Source: Streptomyces sp. S.PNR 29
GTDB lineage: Bacteria; Actinomycetota; Actinomycetes; Streptomycetales; Streptomycetaceae
Assembly (NCBI RefSeq): GCF_030386795.1
Contig: NZ_JANUQM010000017.1
Span: 157,093-221,092 of the forward strand
DNA length: 64,000 nt
Direction: 5' to 3'
This document shows positions 8,219 through 15,920 of the stretch, piece by piece. Position 1 is the stretch's first letter, and each line of letters begins with the position of its first letter. Under the pieces are notes generated by a model. That model was given only the letters and a program-made list of their open reading frames with translations, had not been told where the DNA came from and searched no databases. The translations under genes and the position numbers were made by a program.

Positions 8219-8979
8219 TTGGTCTCCTCGATGCCGGTGACGCGCTCATGGATGAGGGCGGCCCGCGCGACCAGCGGCTGCGCGTAGGCCCGCCGGAGGT
8301 CGTCCGGTGTGTCGAAGCCGGGTTCGTCCGCGAGCCACGCGTCCGGGATCTCGGCGGTGACCTCGGCCAGGAGTTCCTCGGTGACGAGGGGCGCGAGGTG
8401 CGAGGCGGCCGAGGCGACATCCGGCGCGAAGGGCGCCAGCGCGTGGTCGGAGGCGTCGTACGGGCGGGCGGCGGAGTTCGACGCGCCCGGCCAGTTGTGG
8501 TGCCAGATCATGGTCGCGCCGTGGTCGATGAGCCACAGCCCGCCCTGCCACATCAGCAGGTTGGGGTTGCGCCAGGACCGGTCGACGTTGTTCACGAGCG
8601 CGTCGAACCAGACGATCCGCCCGGCCTCCTCGCGGCTCACCCCGAAGGCGAGGGGGTCGAAGCCGATGGCTCCGGAGAGGAAGTCCATCCCGAGGTTGGT
8701 GCCGCCGCTGGACTTGAGCAGCTCCTGCACCTGCGGATCGGGTTCGCCGAGGCCGAGCACCGGATCCAGGTCGATCGCCACCAGTCGCGGCACCCGGAAC
8801 CCCAGCCGGCGGGCGAGCTCTCCGCAGACGACCTCGGCGACGAGCGTCTTGCGGCCCTGTCCCGCACCGGTGAACTTCAGGACGTATGTGCCAAGGTCGT
8901 CGACCTCGACGAGTCCCGGCAGCGAGCCGCCCTCGCGCAGCGGAGTGATGTAGCGGGTCGCGAAGACTTCCTTGAGCAT
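8215..8979 (-). CDS. HipA-like kinase-fold protein
   Basis: 254 residues. The fold markers are an N-terminal Gly-rich stretch, DALVNNVDRSWRNPNLL (candidate catalytic Asp and Asn) and WLIDHGATMIWHHNW (candidate DxG-type metal site). It resembles the compact HipA_2 group and is shorter than E. coli HipA (about 440 residues). No HipB-like DNA-binding antitoxin gene is adjacent; the partner is instead DUF3037, coupled by a 4-bp overlap. It could phosphorylate a protein or RNA-processing target, but nothing in the sequence shows which. Confidence 0.85.
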   Translation of the reverse strand: MLKEVFATRYITPLREGGSLPGLVEVDDLGTYVLKFTGAGQGRKTLVAEVVCGELARRLGFRVPRLVAIDLDPVLGLGEPDPQVQELLKSSGGTNLGMDFLSGAIGFDPLAFGVSREEAGRIVWFDALVNNVDRSWRNPNLLMWQGGLWLIDHGATMIWHHNWPGASNSAARPYDASDHALAPFAPDVASAASHLAPLVTEELLAEVTAEIPDAWLADEPGFDTPDDLRRAYAQPLVARAALIHERVTGIEETK

Positions 8980-9192
8980 CGCCCCAGGTTAATGGGGAGT
9001 CCGCGAGGGACGCGCGAGGCGGCCCGTCTGACCGTCGGACAGGGTGACAGGGAATCGATAACTCCGTTTAATCCGGTCCTCACCCCGAACCCCTCAGGAT
9101 TTCGACATCCTTGAACAGCCGTGACGCACGGTCCGTAACTCTCCTCAGATCACGCAAGCAGATCATGTAAGCACCGCGGAAGGAACGTCAGC

Positions 9193-9696
9193 ATGAGCAG
9201 CGCATCGCATCAGCCCGCAGCAGGACCGGCCCGCCGTACCGTCGTGGCGGCGGCCGGAGCGGCGGGGCTCGCCGTCGCGCTGACCGCGTGCGGAGGCTCC
9301 GAGGACGACTCGTCGAGCTCCTCCGCCTCCTCGGGTTCGTCCGGCGCCGCCCAGGACACCAGCGGGGCGAGCAGCAGCCCTTCGAGCGGCGGCGACAGCG
9401 CCGGAGGCGGTACCGCGCTCGCCTCGACCGCCGACATCCCCGAGGGCGGCGGGAAGGTCTTCGCGGACCAGAAGATCGTGGTCACACAGCCGACCGCGGG
9501 CGAGTTCAAGGCCTTCTCGGCCACCTGCACCCACCAGGGCTGCGCCGTGAAGAGCATCGCCAACGGCGTCATCAACTGTCCCTGCCACAACAGCAACTTC
9601 TCCATCACCGACGGCAGCGTGAAGAGCGGTCCGGCGACCAAGCCGCTGCCCGCCGTGAACATCAGCGTGAGCGGGGACTCGATCACCCTCGCATGA
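9193..9696 (+). CDS. Rieske [2Fe-2S] lipoprotein
   Basis: 167 residues with AAGGA 8 nt before the ATG. A twin-arginine-like start (PARRTVVAAAGAAG) and the lipobox LTAC predict Tat export and lipid anchoring. A Ser/Gly linker follows, then a Rieske domain with both cluster motifs, CTHQGC and CPCHNS, which supply the two Cys and two His ligands. It is too small for a cytochrome bc1 subunit and stands alone, so it is probably a free-standing extracytoplasmic electron carrier. It ends 3 bp before the convergent gene at 9700. Confidence 0.93.
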   Translation: MSSASHQPAAGPARRTVVAAAGAAGLAVALTACGGSEDDSSSSSASSGSSGAAQDTSGASSSPSSGGDSAGGGTALASTADIPEGGGKVFADQKIVVTQPTAGEFKAFSATCTHQGCAVKSIANGVINCPCHNSNFSITDGSVKSGPATKPLPAVNISVSGDSITLA

Positions 9697-9699
9697 GGG

Positions 9700-10350
9700 T
9701 CAGACGCGTCCCGCCCGCCGGGGCCGTCTGAAGCAGGCCAGCACCTCGTCCGTGGTCGCGACCGTGGCGACCAGTGCGAGGGTGTTGTGGATCATCGCGG
9801 GGGTGTAGTCGGACGGCACCCCCGCGATGGCATCCCTCGGCACGACGGCGGTGTAGCCGCGGTTCACTGCGTCGAACACCGCGTTGGGGATCGCCACGTT
9901 GGCGGAGACGCCGGTGACGATCAGCGTGCGGCAGCCGAGGTTGCGCAGCAGCGCGTCGACGTCGGTGCCCTGGAGGGGCGAGAGCCCGTGCAGCCGTCGT
10001 ACCACGAGGTCCTCCTCGGCGACCTCGATCGGGGGCGCCACACGGACGGCCGTGCTGCCGGTCAGCTGCTGGACGGGCAGCCGTTCGGCGGCGCGGAACA
10101 GGCGGGCGTTGCGGCTCGCGCCCCGGCCGTCCGGGCGGCGCTCGGCGATCGCGTGGATCACCTGGACCCCGCTCGCGTGGGCGGCGGCCACCAGCCGGGC
10201 GACGTTGGCGAGCGCGCCCGAGGAGCGGGCCTGGTCCGCCAGTTCGGGCAGTGCGCTGCCCGGTCCGACGACACCCTGCTGGCACTCGACTGTCAGCAGG
10301 ACCGTGGTGGCCGGGTCGAGGAGGGCTCCGAGCTGCTCGAACGACGGCAC
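9700..10350 (-). CDS. isochorismatase-fold hydrolase family protein lacking the usual cysteine
   Basis: 216 residues from GTG 10350, which has GGGAGG 5 nt upstream. The family Asp is in VLLTVECQQGVVG, in a modified form, and the C-terminal core has TLIVTGVSANVAIPNAV. In cysteine hydrolases such as nicotinamidase that last segment carries the nucleophilic Cys; here the aligned position is Asn or Ala. The protein may therefore follow an isochorismatase-like mechanism or be non-catalytic. It diverges from a PPOX-fold protein gene. Confidence 0.85.
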   Translation of the reverse strand: MPSFEQLGALLDPATTVLLTVECQQGVVGPGSALPELADQARSSGALANVARLVAAAHASGVQVIHAIAERRPDGRGASRNARLFRAAERLPVQQLTGSTAVRVAPPIEVAEEDLVVRRLHGLSPLQGTDVDALLRNLGCRTLIVTGVSANVAIPNAVFDAVNRGYTAVVPRDAIAGVPSDYTPAMIHNTLALVATVATTDEVLACFRRPRRAGRV

Positions 10351-10442
10351 TGGGCCTCCCGGTCGCCGGTGGTGTGGGGCGGGCGAGCGTAGCGGCCATT
10401 GCGTGGGGGCGGAAGACGACCCATTCTTTTCTGACGTGATGT

Positions 10443-10460
10443 CAGAGGATCTCTCCTCTG
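10443..10460. promoter_or_regulatory. inverted repeat in the divergent gap 10351-10488
   Basis: CAGAGGA-TCTC-TCCTCTG is a perfect 7-bp-arm repeat. It is preceded by a shorter one, CTGAC-N5-GTCAG, at 10431-10445. Both lie between the isochorismatase-fold gene and the PPOX-fold gene and could be operators or a leader hairpin. No regulator gene is directly adjacent, though a LysR gene follows at 10943. Confidence 0.45.
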
Positions 10461-10488
10461 GCACGACGTGAGAGAAAGAGGGGGCCGC

Positions 10489-10956
10489 ATGACCGTCACT
10501 CAGCGCCGTGGCCGCAAGATCATGATGACTCCGGGTGAGCTGGACGAGTTTCTCACCTACCAGCGCACCTGCCGGGTCGCCACCGTGTCGGCGAACGGCG
10601 CCCCGCATGTGAGTACGCTCTGGTTCGCCTGGGACGGCACCTCGATATGGCTGTACTCGGTCGTGCGCAGCAAGCGCTGGGCCGACCTGAGCCGTGATCC
10701 GAGGGTGGCGATCGTGGTCGACACCGGCGAGGAGTACGACGAGCTGCGGGGGGTCGAGCTGTCCGGGACCGCCGAGTTCGTGGGCGAGGTGCCCCGCACC
10801 GGCGAGCTGCGCGCCGAACTCGACGTCCCGGAGATGCTGTTCGCCCGCAAGAACTTCCGCATGGAGGAGATGCCGCACGACGGCCGGCACGCGTGGATAC
10901 GGCTGACGCCCGAGAAGGTCGTCTCCTGGGACTTCCGGAAACTCAGTTCGCGGTAG
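10489..10956 (+). CDS. PPOX-class flavin/F420-binding protein
   Basis: 155 residues from ATG 10489, with GAGGGGG about 5 nt upstream. The split-barrel core reads YQRTCRVATVSANGAPHVST, LWFAWDGTSIWLY, then KRWADLSRDPRVAIVVD. This is the pyridoxamine-5-phosphate-oxidase-like fold, which in actinobacteria often binds F420 or FMN and reduces small molecules or reduces biliverdin. The 3' end overlaps the convergent LysR gene by 14 bp. Confidence 0.88.
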   Translation: MTVTQRRGRKIMMTPGELDEFLTYQRTCRVATVSANGAPHVSTLWFAWDGTSIWLYSVVRSKRWADLSRDPRVAIVVDTGEEYDELRGVELSGTAEFVGEVPRTGELRAELDVPEMLFARKNFRMEEMPHDGRHAWIRLTPEKVVSWDFRKLSSR

Positions 10957-11863
10957 CCGGTCCGCCGAGCTTCTCCCCCGCCGCCTGGAGGGACTCCACC
11001 GCCGCCCGGATCGACGGGCGGCGGTCGGCGTCCGCGCGCCAGACGACGAAGACATGGCGCCGCACCCGCTGCCTGAGCGGGACGGTGACGACCCCGGCGG
11101 GCATCGGATGGCGGCCCAGCAGGGGGGCGACGCACACACCGAGCCCGGCGGCGACCAGACCGAGCTGGGTGTGGGTCTCGGCGGCGCGGTGACCGATGAC
11201 GGGCTCGATGCCCTTCGAGCGCAGGGTGAACATCAGCCACTCGTGGCAGAACTCGCCCTCGGCCCAGGTGATCCACTCGTCCTCGGCGAACTCGGCGAGG
11301 TCCACCTCGTCACGGCCGGCGAGCCGGTGCCCGGCGGGCATCGCCACGTCGGCCGGATCGTCCAGGATCGGCGCCTTGACCAGGCCGTCGGGCAGCGACA
11401 TCGGCTTGTTGTACCAGTCGAGCACGACGGCCAGGTCGAGGTCGCCGCGCACCACGCCGGCGATGCCCCGCTCCGGCTCCAGCTCGCTGGACCGCACCCG
11501 CAACGCCGGATGCCGCGCGCGCAGGGTGGCGAGCGCGGTGGGGAACAGCCCGCGCGCGGCGGTCGGGAACGCCGACAGCCTGAGCTCGCCGGCCACCTGT
11601 CCGCGCTGTGCCTCCAGGTCGGACTGGGCGAGCTCGACCTGCGACAGGATGCGCGCCGCGTGCTCGGCGAGCAGCCGGCCGGCGTCCGTGAGCCGCACGC
11701 CCCGCCCGTTCTTGGCAAGGAGCTGCTGCCCGACTTCCCGCTCCAGCTTGGACATCTGCTGCGACACGGCCGACGTCGTGATGTGCAGCCCCTCGGCGGC
11801 GCCGCTGACCGATCCGTGCCGGGCGAGGGCGTCGAGGGTGCGCAGGCGCTCCAGGTTCAACAT
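10943..11863 (-). CDS. LysR family transcriptional regulator
   Basis: 306 residues. The N-terminal winged helix-turn-helix is clear (LRTLDALARHGSVSGAAEGL, then HITTSAVSQQMSKLE), followed by a type-2 periplasmic-binding-like effector domain. There is no ribosome binding site; TAGCAT lies 7 nt before the ATG on the minus strand, suggesting a leaderless transcript. It is divergent from an EamA exporter gene, with shared repeats in the gap, so it probably controls that exporter and itself. Confidence 0.92.
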   Translation of the reverse strand: MLNLERLRTLDALARHGSVSGAAEGLHITTSAVSQQMSKLEREVGQQLLAKNGRGVRLTDAGRLLAEHAARILSQVELAQSDLEAQRGQVAGELRLSAFPTAARGLFPTALATLRARHPALRVRSSELEPERGIAGVVRGDLDLAVVLDWYNKPMSLPDGLVKAPILDDPADVAMPAGHRLAGRDEVDLAEFAEDEWITWAEGEFCHEWLMFTLRSKGIEPVIGHRAAETHTQLGLVAAGLGVCVAPLLGRHPMPAGVVTVPLRQRVRRHVFVVWRADADRRPSIRAAVESLQAAGEKLGGPATAN

Positions 11864-11871
11864 GTAAGCAA

Positions 11872-11913
11872 TGCTACGAGATACCGGGCGTGAAATCTCG
11901 ATTGTGCTACGAG
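11872..11913. promoter_or_regulatory. candidate LysR operator region
   Basis: TGCTACGAG occurs at 11872-11880 and again at 11905-11913. Between and overlapping them is the inverted repeat CGAGAT-N12-ATCTCG (11877-11900). The first copy overlaps the likely -10 box of the LysR gene. This arrangement fits a LysR tetramer bound across the lysR/exporter gap. Confidence 0.6.
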
Positions 11914-11937
11914 GTCGCGGTGCGTCATGGTTTCCCC

Positions 11938-12948
11938 ATGAGCAGCCTCACCACCTCCCGAACCCCTGCCCGCACCACGTCCCGCCCCGCCCTCGACTGG
12001 CGTCTGCGCTTCGCCGCCCTCTCACTCGTCTGGGGATTCAGCTTTCTGCTCATCAAGGTGGGCACCGACGGCTACGCCCCCTTCCAGGTCACGCTCGGAC
12101 GCCTGGTGTTCGGTACGGCGGTGCTCGCGGTGGCGATGGCGATGAAGCGGGAGCGGTTGCCGCGCGGCGCGCGGACGTGGGGGCATCTGGCCGTCGCCGG
12201 GTTCCTGCTCAACGCACTGCCGTTCTCGCTGTTCGCCTTCGCGGAGCTGACGATCCCGTCCACGCTCGCCGGCATCTGCAACGCGACCTCACCGCTGTGG
12301 GGCATGGCCCTGTCCCTGGTGGCCCTCTCCGAGGACCGGCCGACGCGGCTCAGGGTCGCCGGTCTGGGCGTCGGCTTCCTCGGCGTCCTGACGGTGCTCG
12401 GCGCCTGGCAGGGCTTCACCGGCCTGGACGCCAGGGGCACGGCGATGGCCCTGCTGGCCTCGCTCAGCTACCCGATCGGCTGGATCTACGTCCGCCGCAC
12501 GCTGGCCGGCTCCAGCCAGTCCCACCTGTCCCTGACCGGGGCCCAGTTGCTCCTGGCCACGCTCCAACTGGCCGTGGTGACCCCGCTGTTCACCACGCTG
12601 CCGACCAGCTTCCCCGTCCTGCCCCTCCTGGCGATCGCGGCGCTCGGTGCGCTGGGGACCGGAATCGCCGTCCTCATCCAGTACGGCCTGGTCGCCGAGG
12701 TCGGCCCGACGACGGCCCAGATGGTCACGTACTTCATCCCGGTCATCGCCACGGCCGCCGGCGTCGCGATCCTCGGCGAGTCGCTGACCTGGTCGACGCC
12801 GGTGGGCGCGCTGATCGTCCTGGCGGGGGCGGCCCTGACGCAGGCAAAGCCCAGGGCGACCGGTGACGCTGCCGGTGACAGGCGGAACACTCCGACGGGG
12901 ACCGTGAGCGACAGCCGGGGACGGGGCCGCCTGGAGGCGACGCGTTAG
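11938..12948 (+). CDS. EamA/DMT family metabolite exporter
   Basis: 336 residues with ten predicted membrane helices in two EamA repeats, for example WGFSFLLIKVGTDGYAPFQV early and IAVLIQYGLVAEVGP late. The family exports amino acids or other small metabolites by proton antiport at the plasma membrane. The start at 11938 matches the end of the divergent gap; an upstream in-frame ATG at 11890 lies in the candidate operator and is less likely. Divergent from the LysR regulator. Confidence 0.88.
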   Translation: MSSLTTSRTPARTTSRPALDWRLRFAALSLVWGFSFLLIKVGTDGYAPFQVTLGRLVFGTAVLAVAMAMKRERLPRGARTWGHLAVAGFLLNALPFSLFAFAELTIPSTLAGICNATSPLWGMALSLVALSEDRPTRLRVAGLGVGFLGVLTVLGAWQGFTGLDARGTAMALLASLSYPIGWIYVRRTLAGSSQSHLSLTGAQLLLATLQLAVVTPLFTTLPTSFPVLPLLAIAALGALGTGIAVLIQYGLVAEVGPTTAQMVTYFIPVIATAAGVAILGESLTWSTPVGALIVLAGAALTQAKPRATGDAAGDRRNTPTGTVSDSRGRGRLEATR

Positions 12949-13136
12949 AGGGGAGCTTCTGGATCAGGCCGGCTGCGAGGCAACAGCGCCTTGCAGCCGA
13001 GCCGCGCGGTCCGGGGCATGGGGGCGCGCACCGGGGTTTGCTGTGAAAGTCCCGTCGTCCGCCCGAAGGGCGCGCCACGCGGCGTCGTGGGGAACTGCCA
13101 GGCGTCGCAGGGCAGGCAGGGCCGTCGCAACAGGCC

Positions 13137-14468
13137 CTAGACGTAGCTCCGCAGCCCGCCGGCCCCCAGCACGGAGGCAACGGCCTCCGCCAGCGGACCC
13201 GCCTCGTCCTCCCCCAGGGTCGAGACGGTGATCCTGATGCCGGGTGGTGCGCTCATGCGGAAGCGGGCGCCCGGTGCCACCGCCCACCCGGCCTGCAACA
13301 GCCGCGCGACGGCACCGGTCTCGTCCGGGACGGAGATCCACACGTTCATGCCGCTGCGCCCGTGCGCCGTGATCCCGCGCTTCGCGAGCGCGCCGATCAG
13401 CGCGTTCCGGCGCCGCCCGTACGCCGCCGCCACCTCCCGCGTGTCCACCGCCCCGTCGGCCCAGAGCCGCGCCACCGCCCGTTGGGTGATCCGGCTGACC
13501 CAGCCGGGCCCCAGCCGCTGCCGTCCCCGCACCCGGTCGAGGGTGACCGGGTCTGCGGTGAGCACGGCGAGCCGCAGGTCGGGGCCGTAGGCCTTGGCGG
13601 CGGAGCGGACGAAGGCCCAGCTGTGGGTGCGGCCCGCGAGGGGGTGCAGGGGCAGGTCGACGATCCGGTGGCCGTGGTCGTCCTCGATCAGCAGGATCTC
13701 CAGGTGCTCCGCGAGCACCGACCGCAGGGCACGCGCGCGCGTGGCGCTCAGCGCGGCACCTGTCGGGTTCTGCGCCCGGTCGGTGACGATCAGGGCGCGC
13801 GCACCGCCGGCCAGAGCGCGGCGCACGTCCTCCGGGAGCGGCCCTTCGTCGTCGACACCGACCGGAATCGTGCGCAGCCCGAGCGCCGGGACCAGGTCGA
13901 GCAGGCTGCCCCATCCCGGATCCTCGACGGCGACGGCGTCCCCGGGTCTGAGGTGGGCGGCGAGCACCCGCTCCATGGCGTCCAGCGACCCGGAGGTGAC
14001 GGCCACAGGCCCCTCCGGCACCCCGTCGGCGTCCAGCTCGGCCCGCGCGAGTCGCGCCAGCTCCGGCTCCACCGGGGCGTCCCCGTAGAGCACCGGCTCC
14101 CGGTCGCCCTGCTCGGCGGCCGCGGCGAACACCCCGGCCAGCGACGGCAGCAGCGCCGGGTCGGGGTTGCCGCTGGACACGTCCCGCACGCCCTCCGGCA
14201 CCTCCACCCGGATGAACTCGCGTCCCGTGGTGGCCGGTGTGGCACGCACCCGGCTCCCCCGCCGTCCGGCTGTCTCGATGACCCCGCGCTCCCGCAGGGT
14301 GCGATACGCGGCCGCGACGGTGTTGGGATTCACCCCGAGTCGCTCGGCCAACTCGCGCATCGGTGGCAGCAGTTGGCCCGGCTCCAGCTCCCCGGCGCCC
14401 ACCGCGCGCTCGATGCTCGCGGCAATGTCTGCTGCGCCACGCCCTTTGATCGGATACTCTCCTAGCAC
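13137..14468 (-). CDS. MocR/PdxR-type regulator (GntR HTH fused to aminotransferase fold)
   Basis: 443 residues. Residues 1-75 form a GntR winged helix (LLPPMRELAERLGVNPNTVA and AYRTLRERGVIE). The rest is a class I aminotransferase-like domain with the PLP lysine in RSAAKAYGPDLRLAVL, replacing the more usual SFSK. Such proteins sense pyridoxal phosphate or an amine. The gene appears leaderless: CATAAT ends 7 nt before the GTG. It diverges from two PPOX-fold genes, with a 12-bp palindrome between, so it probably controls vitamin B6-linked functions (inference). Confidence 0.93.
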   Translation of the reverse strand: MLGEYPIKGRGAADIAASIERAVGAGELEPGQLLPPMRELAERLGVNPNTVAAAYRTLRERGVIETAGRRGSRVRATPATTGREFIRVEVPEGVRDVSSGNPDPALLPSLAGVFAAAAEQGDREPVLYGDAPVEPELARLARAELDADGVPEGPVAVTSGSLDAMERVLAAHLRPGDAVAVEDPGWGSLLDLVPALGLRTIPVGVDDEGPLPEDVRRALAGGARALIVTDRAQNPTGAALSATRARALRSVLAEHLEILLIEDDHGHRIVDLPLHPLAGRTHSWAFVRSAAKAYGPDLRLAVLTADPVTLDRVRGRQRLGPGWVSRITQRAVARLWADGAVDTREVAAAYGRRRNALIGALAKRGITAHGRSGMNVWISVPDETGAVARLLQAGWAVAPGARFRMSAPPGIRITVSTLGEDEAGPLAEAVASVLGAGGLRSYV

Positions 14469-14473
14469 AAAAC

Positions 14474-14491
14474 TTATTATGCACTAGTGCA
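14474..14491. promoter_or_regulatory. overlapping divergent promoters with palindromic operator
   Basis: TGCACTAGTGCA (14480-14491) is a perfect 12-bp palindrome. The sequence TATTATG at its left edge reads as a -10 box on both strands (TATTAT on plus, CATAAT on minus), so one bound regulator could block both the MocR gene and the 14504 gene. Confidence 0.7.
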
Positions 14492-14503
14492 ATGGAGAGC
14501 GCC

Positions 14504-15190
14504 ATGCAGCGGACCGATCAGACGCCGTCGCAGCCCACCACGGCCTACCCGCCGACCGACCGCACCGTCCCCACGCGCTCCCCCGGCCGGGCCTCGTACG
14601 ACAAGGACCTGGTGCACGCGATACTCGACGAGGGCTACGTCTGCCACCTCGGCTTCGTCCGCGACGGCGCGCCGGTCGTGCTGCCCACGCTGTACGGCCG
14701 GGTCGGCGAGCGCCTCTACGTGCACGGCTCGACGGGCTCGCGCCCGCTGCGGATGGCGGGCCTGGCCGACCCGGGCCTCGCCGTCTGCCTGACGGTCACG
14801 CACGTCGACGCGCTGGTGCTGGCCCGCTCGGCCTTCCACCACTCGATCAACTACCGGTCCGTGGTGGTGCACGGGATCGCCCACGACGTGACGGACCCCG
14901 AGGAGAAGCGCCAGGCCCTGGACGCGCTGGTCGACCAGGTCGTACCGGGCCGCGCCGCCGACTCCCGTCCGGCCGACAAGAAGGAACTGGCCGCCACCGC
15001 CGTGATCCGCCTCGATCTGAACGAGGTCTCCGCCAAGGTCCGCACGGGCGGGGTGAACGACGAGCCCGAGGACCTCTCCCTCCCCCACTGGGCAGGCCTC
15101 GTCCCGCTGCGCAAGGGTTACGAGCCTCCGGTCGCCGACCCGGGCCTGGCCCCCGGGACCGGGCTTCCGGACTACCTGACGGTGCTGTGA
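14504..15190 (+). CDS. PPOX-fold FMN-binding protein
   Basis: 228 residues from ATG 14504, which has GGAGAG just upstream; ATG 14492 lies inside the palindrome and lacks a binding site. The core VCHLGFVRDGAPVVLPTLYG, LYVHGSTGSRPLRMA and SVVVHGIAHDVTD mark the pyridoxamine-phosphate-oxidase-like flavin fold. It is coupled to the next gene (stop and start overlap in TGATG) and faces the MocR regulator. The reaction is unknown. Confidence 0.9.
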   Translation: MQRTDQTPSQPTTAYPPTDRTVPTRSPGRASYDKDLVHAILDEGYVCHLGFVRDGAPVVLPTLYGRVGERLYVHGSTGSRPLRMAGLADPGLAVCLTVTHVDALVLARSAFHHSINYRSVVVHGIAHDVTDPEEKRQALDALVDQVVPGRAADSRPADKKELAATAVIRLDLNEVSAKVRTGGVNDEPEDLSLPHWAGLVPLRKGYEPPVADPGLAPGTGLPDYLTVL

Positions 15191-15822
15191 TGCTGGTCCA
15201 CCCGTGGGACGCGCCACGTGAGGACGCCGAGTGGCAGCGGTGGCTGGCCGTCCACGACTTCGGGCAGCTCGCCGTCAACGGTCTGCCGGGCGAGCCACCA
15301 CAGGTCCAGCCCCTGCACTTCGCCTACGACGCCGAGCGCGGCGAGGCCGTGACCCATCTCGCGCGCCCCAACCCGCTGTGGCCCGCGCTGGAGGCGAACC
15401 CGGACGTCCTGCTGAGCGTGGTCGACGACTATGTGTACATACCCGGCCCCTGGCAGGCCCCGCCGGGCACCCCGTCCGAGCACGGCACCCCGACCAGCTT
15501 CTACGCGGCGGTCCAGCTCCGCTGCCGGGCCCATGTCGTGGACGATCCCGTCGAGAAGGCCGAGCTGCTCAACCGCCAGCTGGGCCACTTCCAGCCGGAG
15601 GGCGGCTCCGCGCGGGCGGCGGTGGGCGAGGCACCGTACGGGCGGCTGTTGTCCGGGATCCGCGGACTGCGGCTCGAAGTGACGGACGTACGGGCGAAGT
15701 TCAAGTACGCCGGTCACCGGCCGGACGAGGTCAAGGACCGGATCGTGGCGGGTCTGGCCGGCCGGCGCGGTCCGCGGGACGCGGCGGCGAGCGAGCACCT
15801 GCTGCGCCGCCGCGAAGCGTGA
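15190..15822 (+). CDS. PaiB-like FMN-binding protein
   Basis: 210 residues. The start MLVHPWDAP, the YIPGPWQAPPGTPS and SFYAAVQLRCRAHV regions and the late RLEVTDVRAKFK are typical of the PaiB/FMN_bind_2 family. B. subtilis PaiB is linked to protease and sporulation control, but most members look like flavin enzymes. Its ATG overlaps the upstream stop by one base, so the two flavoproteins are co-translated and may work together under the MocR regulator. Confidence 0.9.
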   Translation: MLVHPWDAPREDAEWQRWLAVHDFGQLAVNGLPGEPPQVQPLHFAYDAERGEAVTHLARPNPLWPALEANPDVLLSVVDDYVYIPGPWQAPPGTPSEHGTPTSFYAAVQLRCRAHVVDDPVEKAELLNRQLGHFQPEGGSARAAVGEAPYGRLLSGIRGLRLEVTDVRAKFKYAGHRPDEVKDRIVAGLAGRRGPRDAAASEHLLRRREA

Positions 15823-15874
15823 TCCGGGGTTCTGCCCGACCGCGTGGAACGCCGGTGGAGGGGCCCCACACCGC

Positions 15875-15920
15875 CACAGCGGGAAACCGTCACGGCAGGA
15901 ACCGTCACAGCGGGAAATCG
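15875..15920. repeat. three imperfect 15-16 bp tandem repeats
   Basis: Three copies of CACAGCGGGAAACCGT-like sequence run head to tail at 15875-15890, 15891-15905 and 15906-15920. They cover the stop codon of the exporter gene at 15905. They fill the convergent gap and have no obvious role. Confidence 0.6.
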
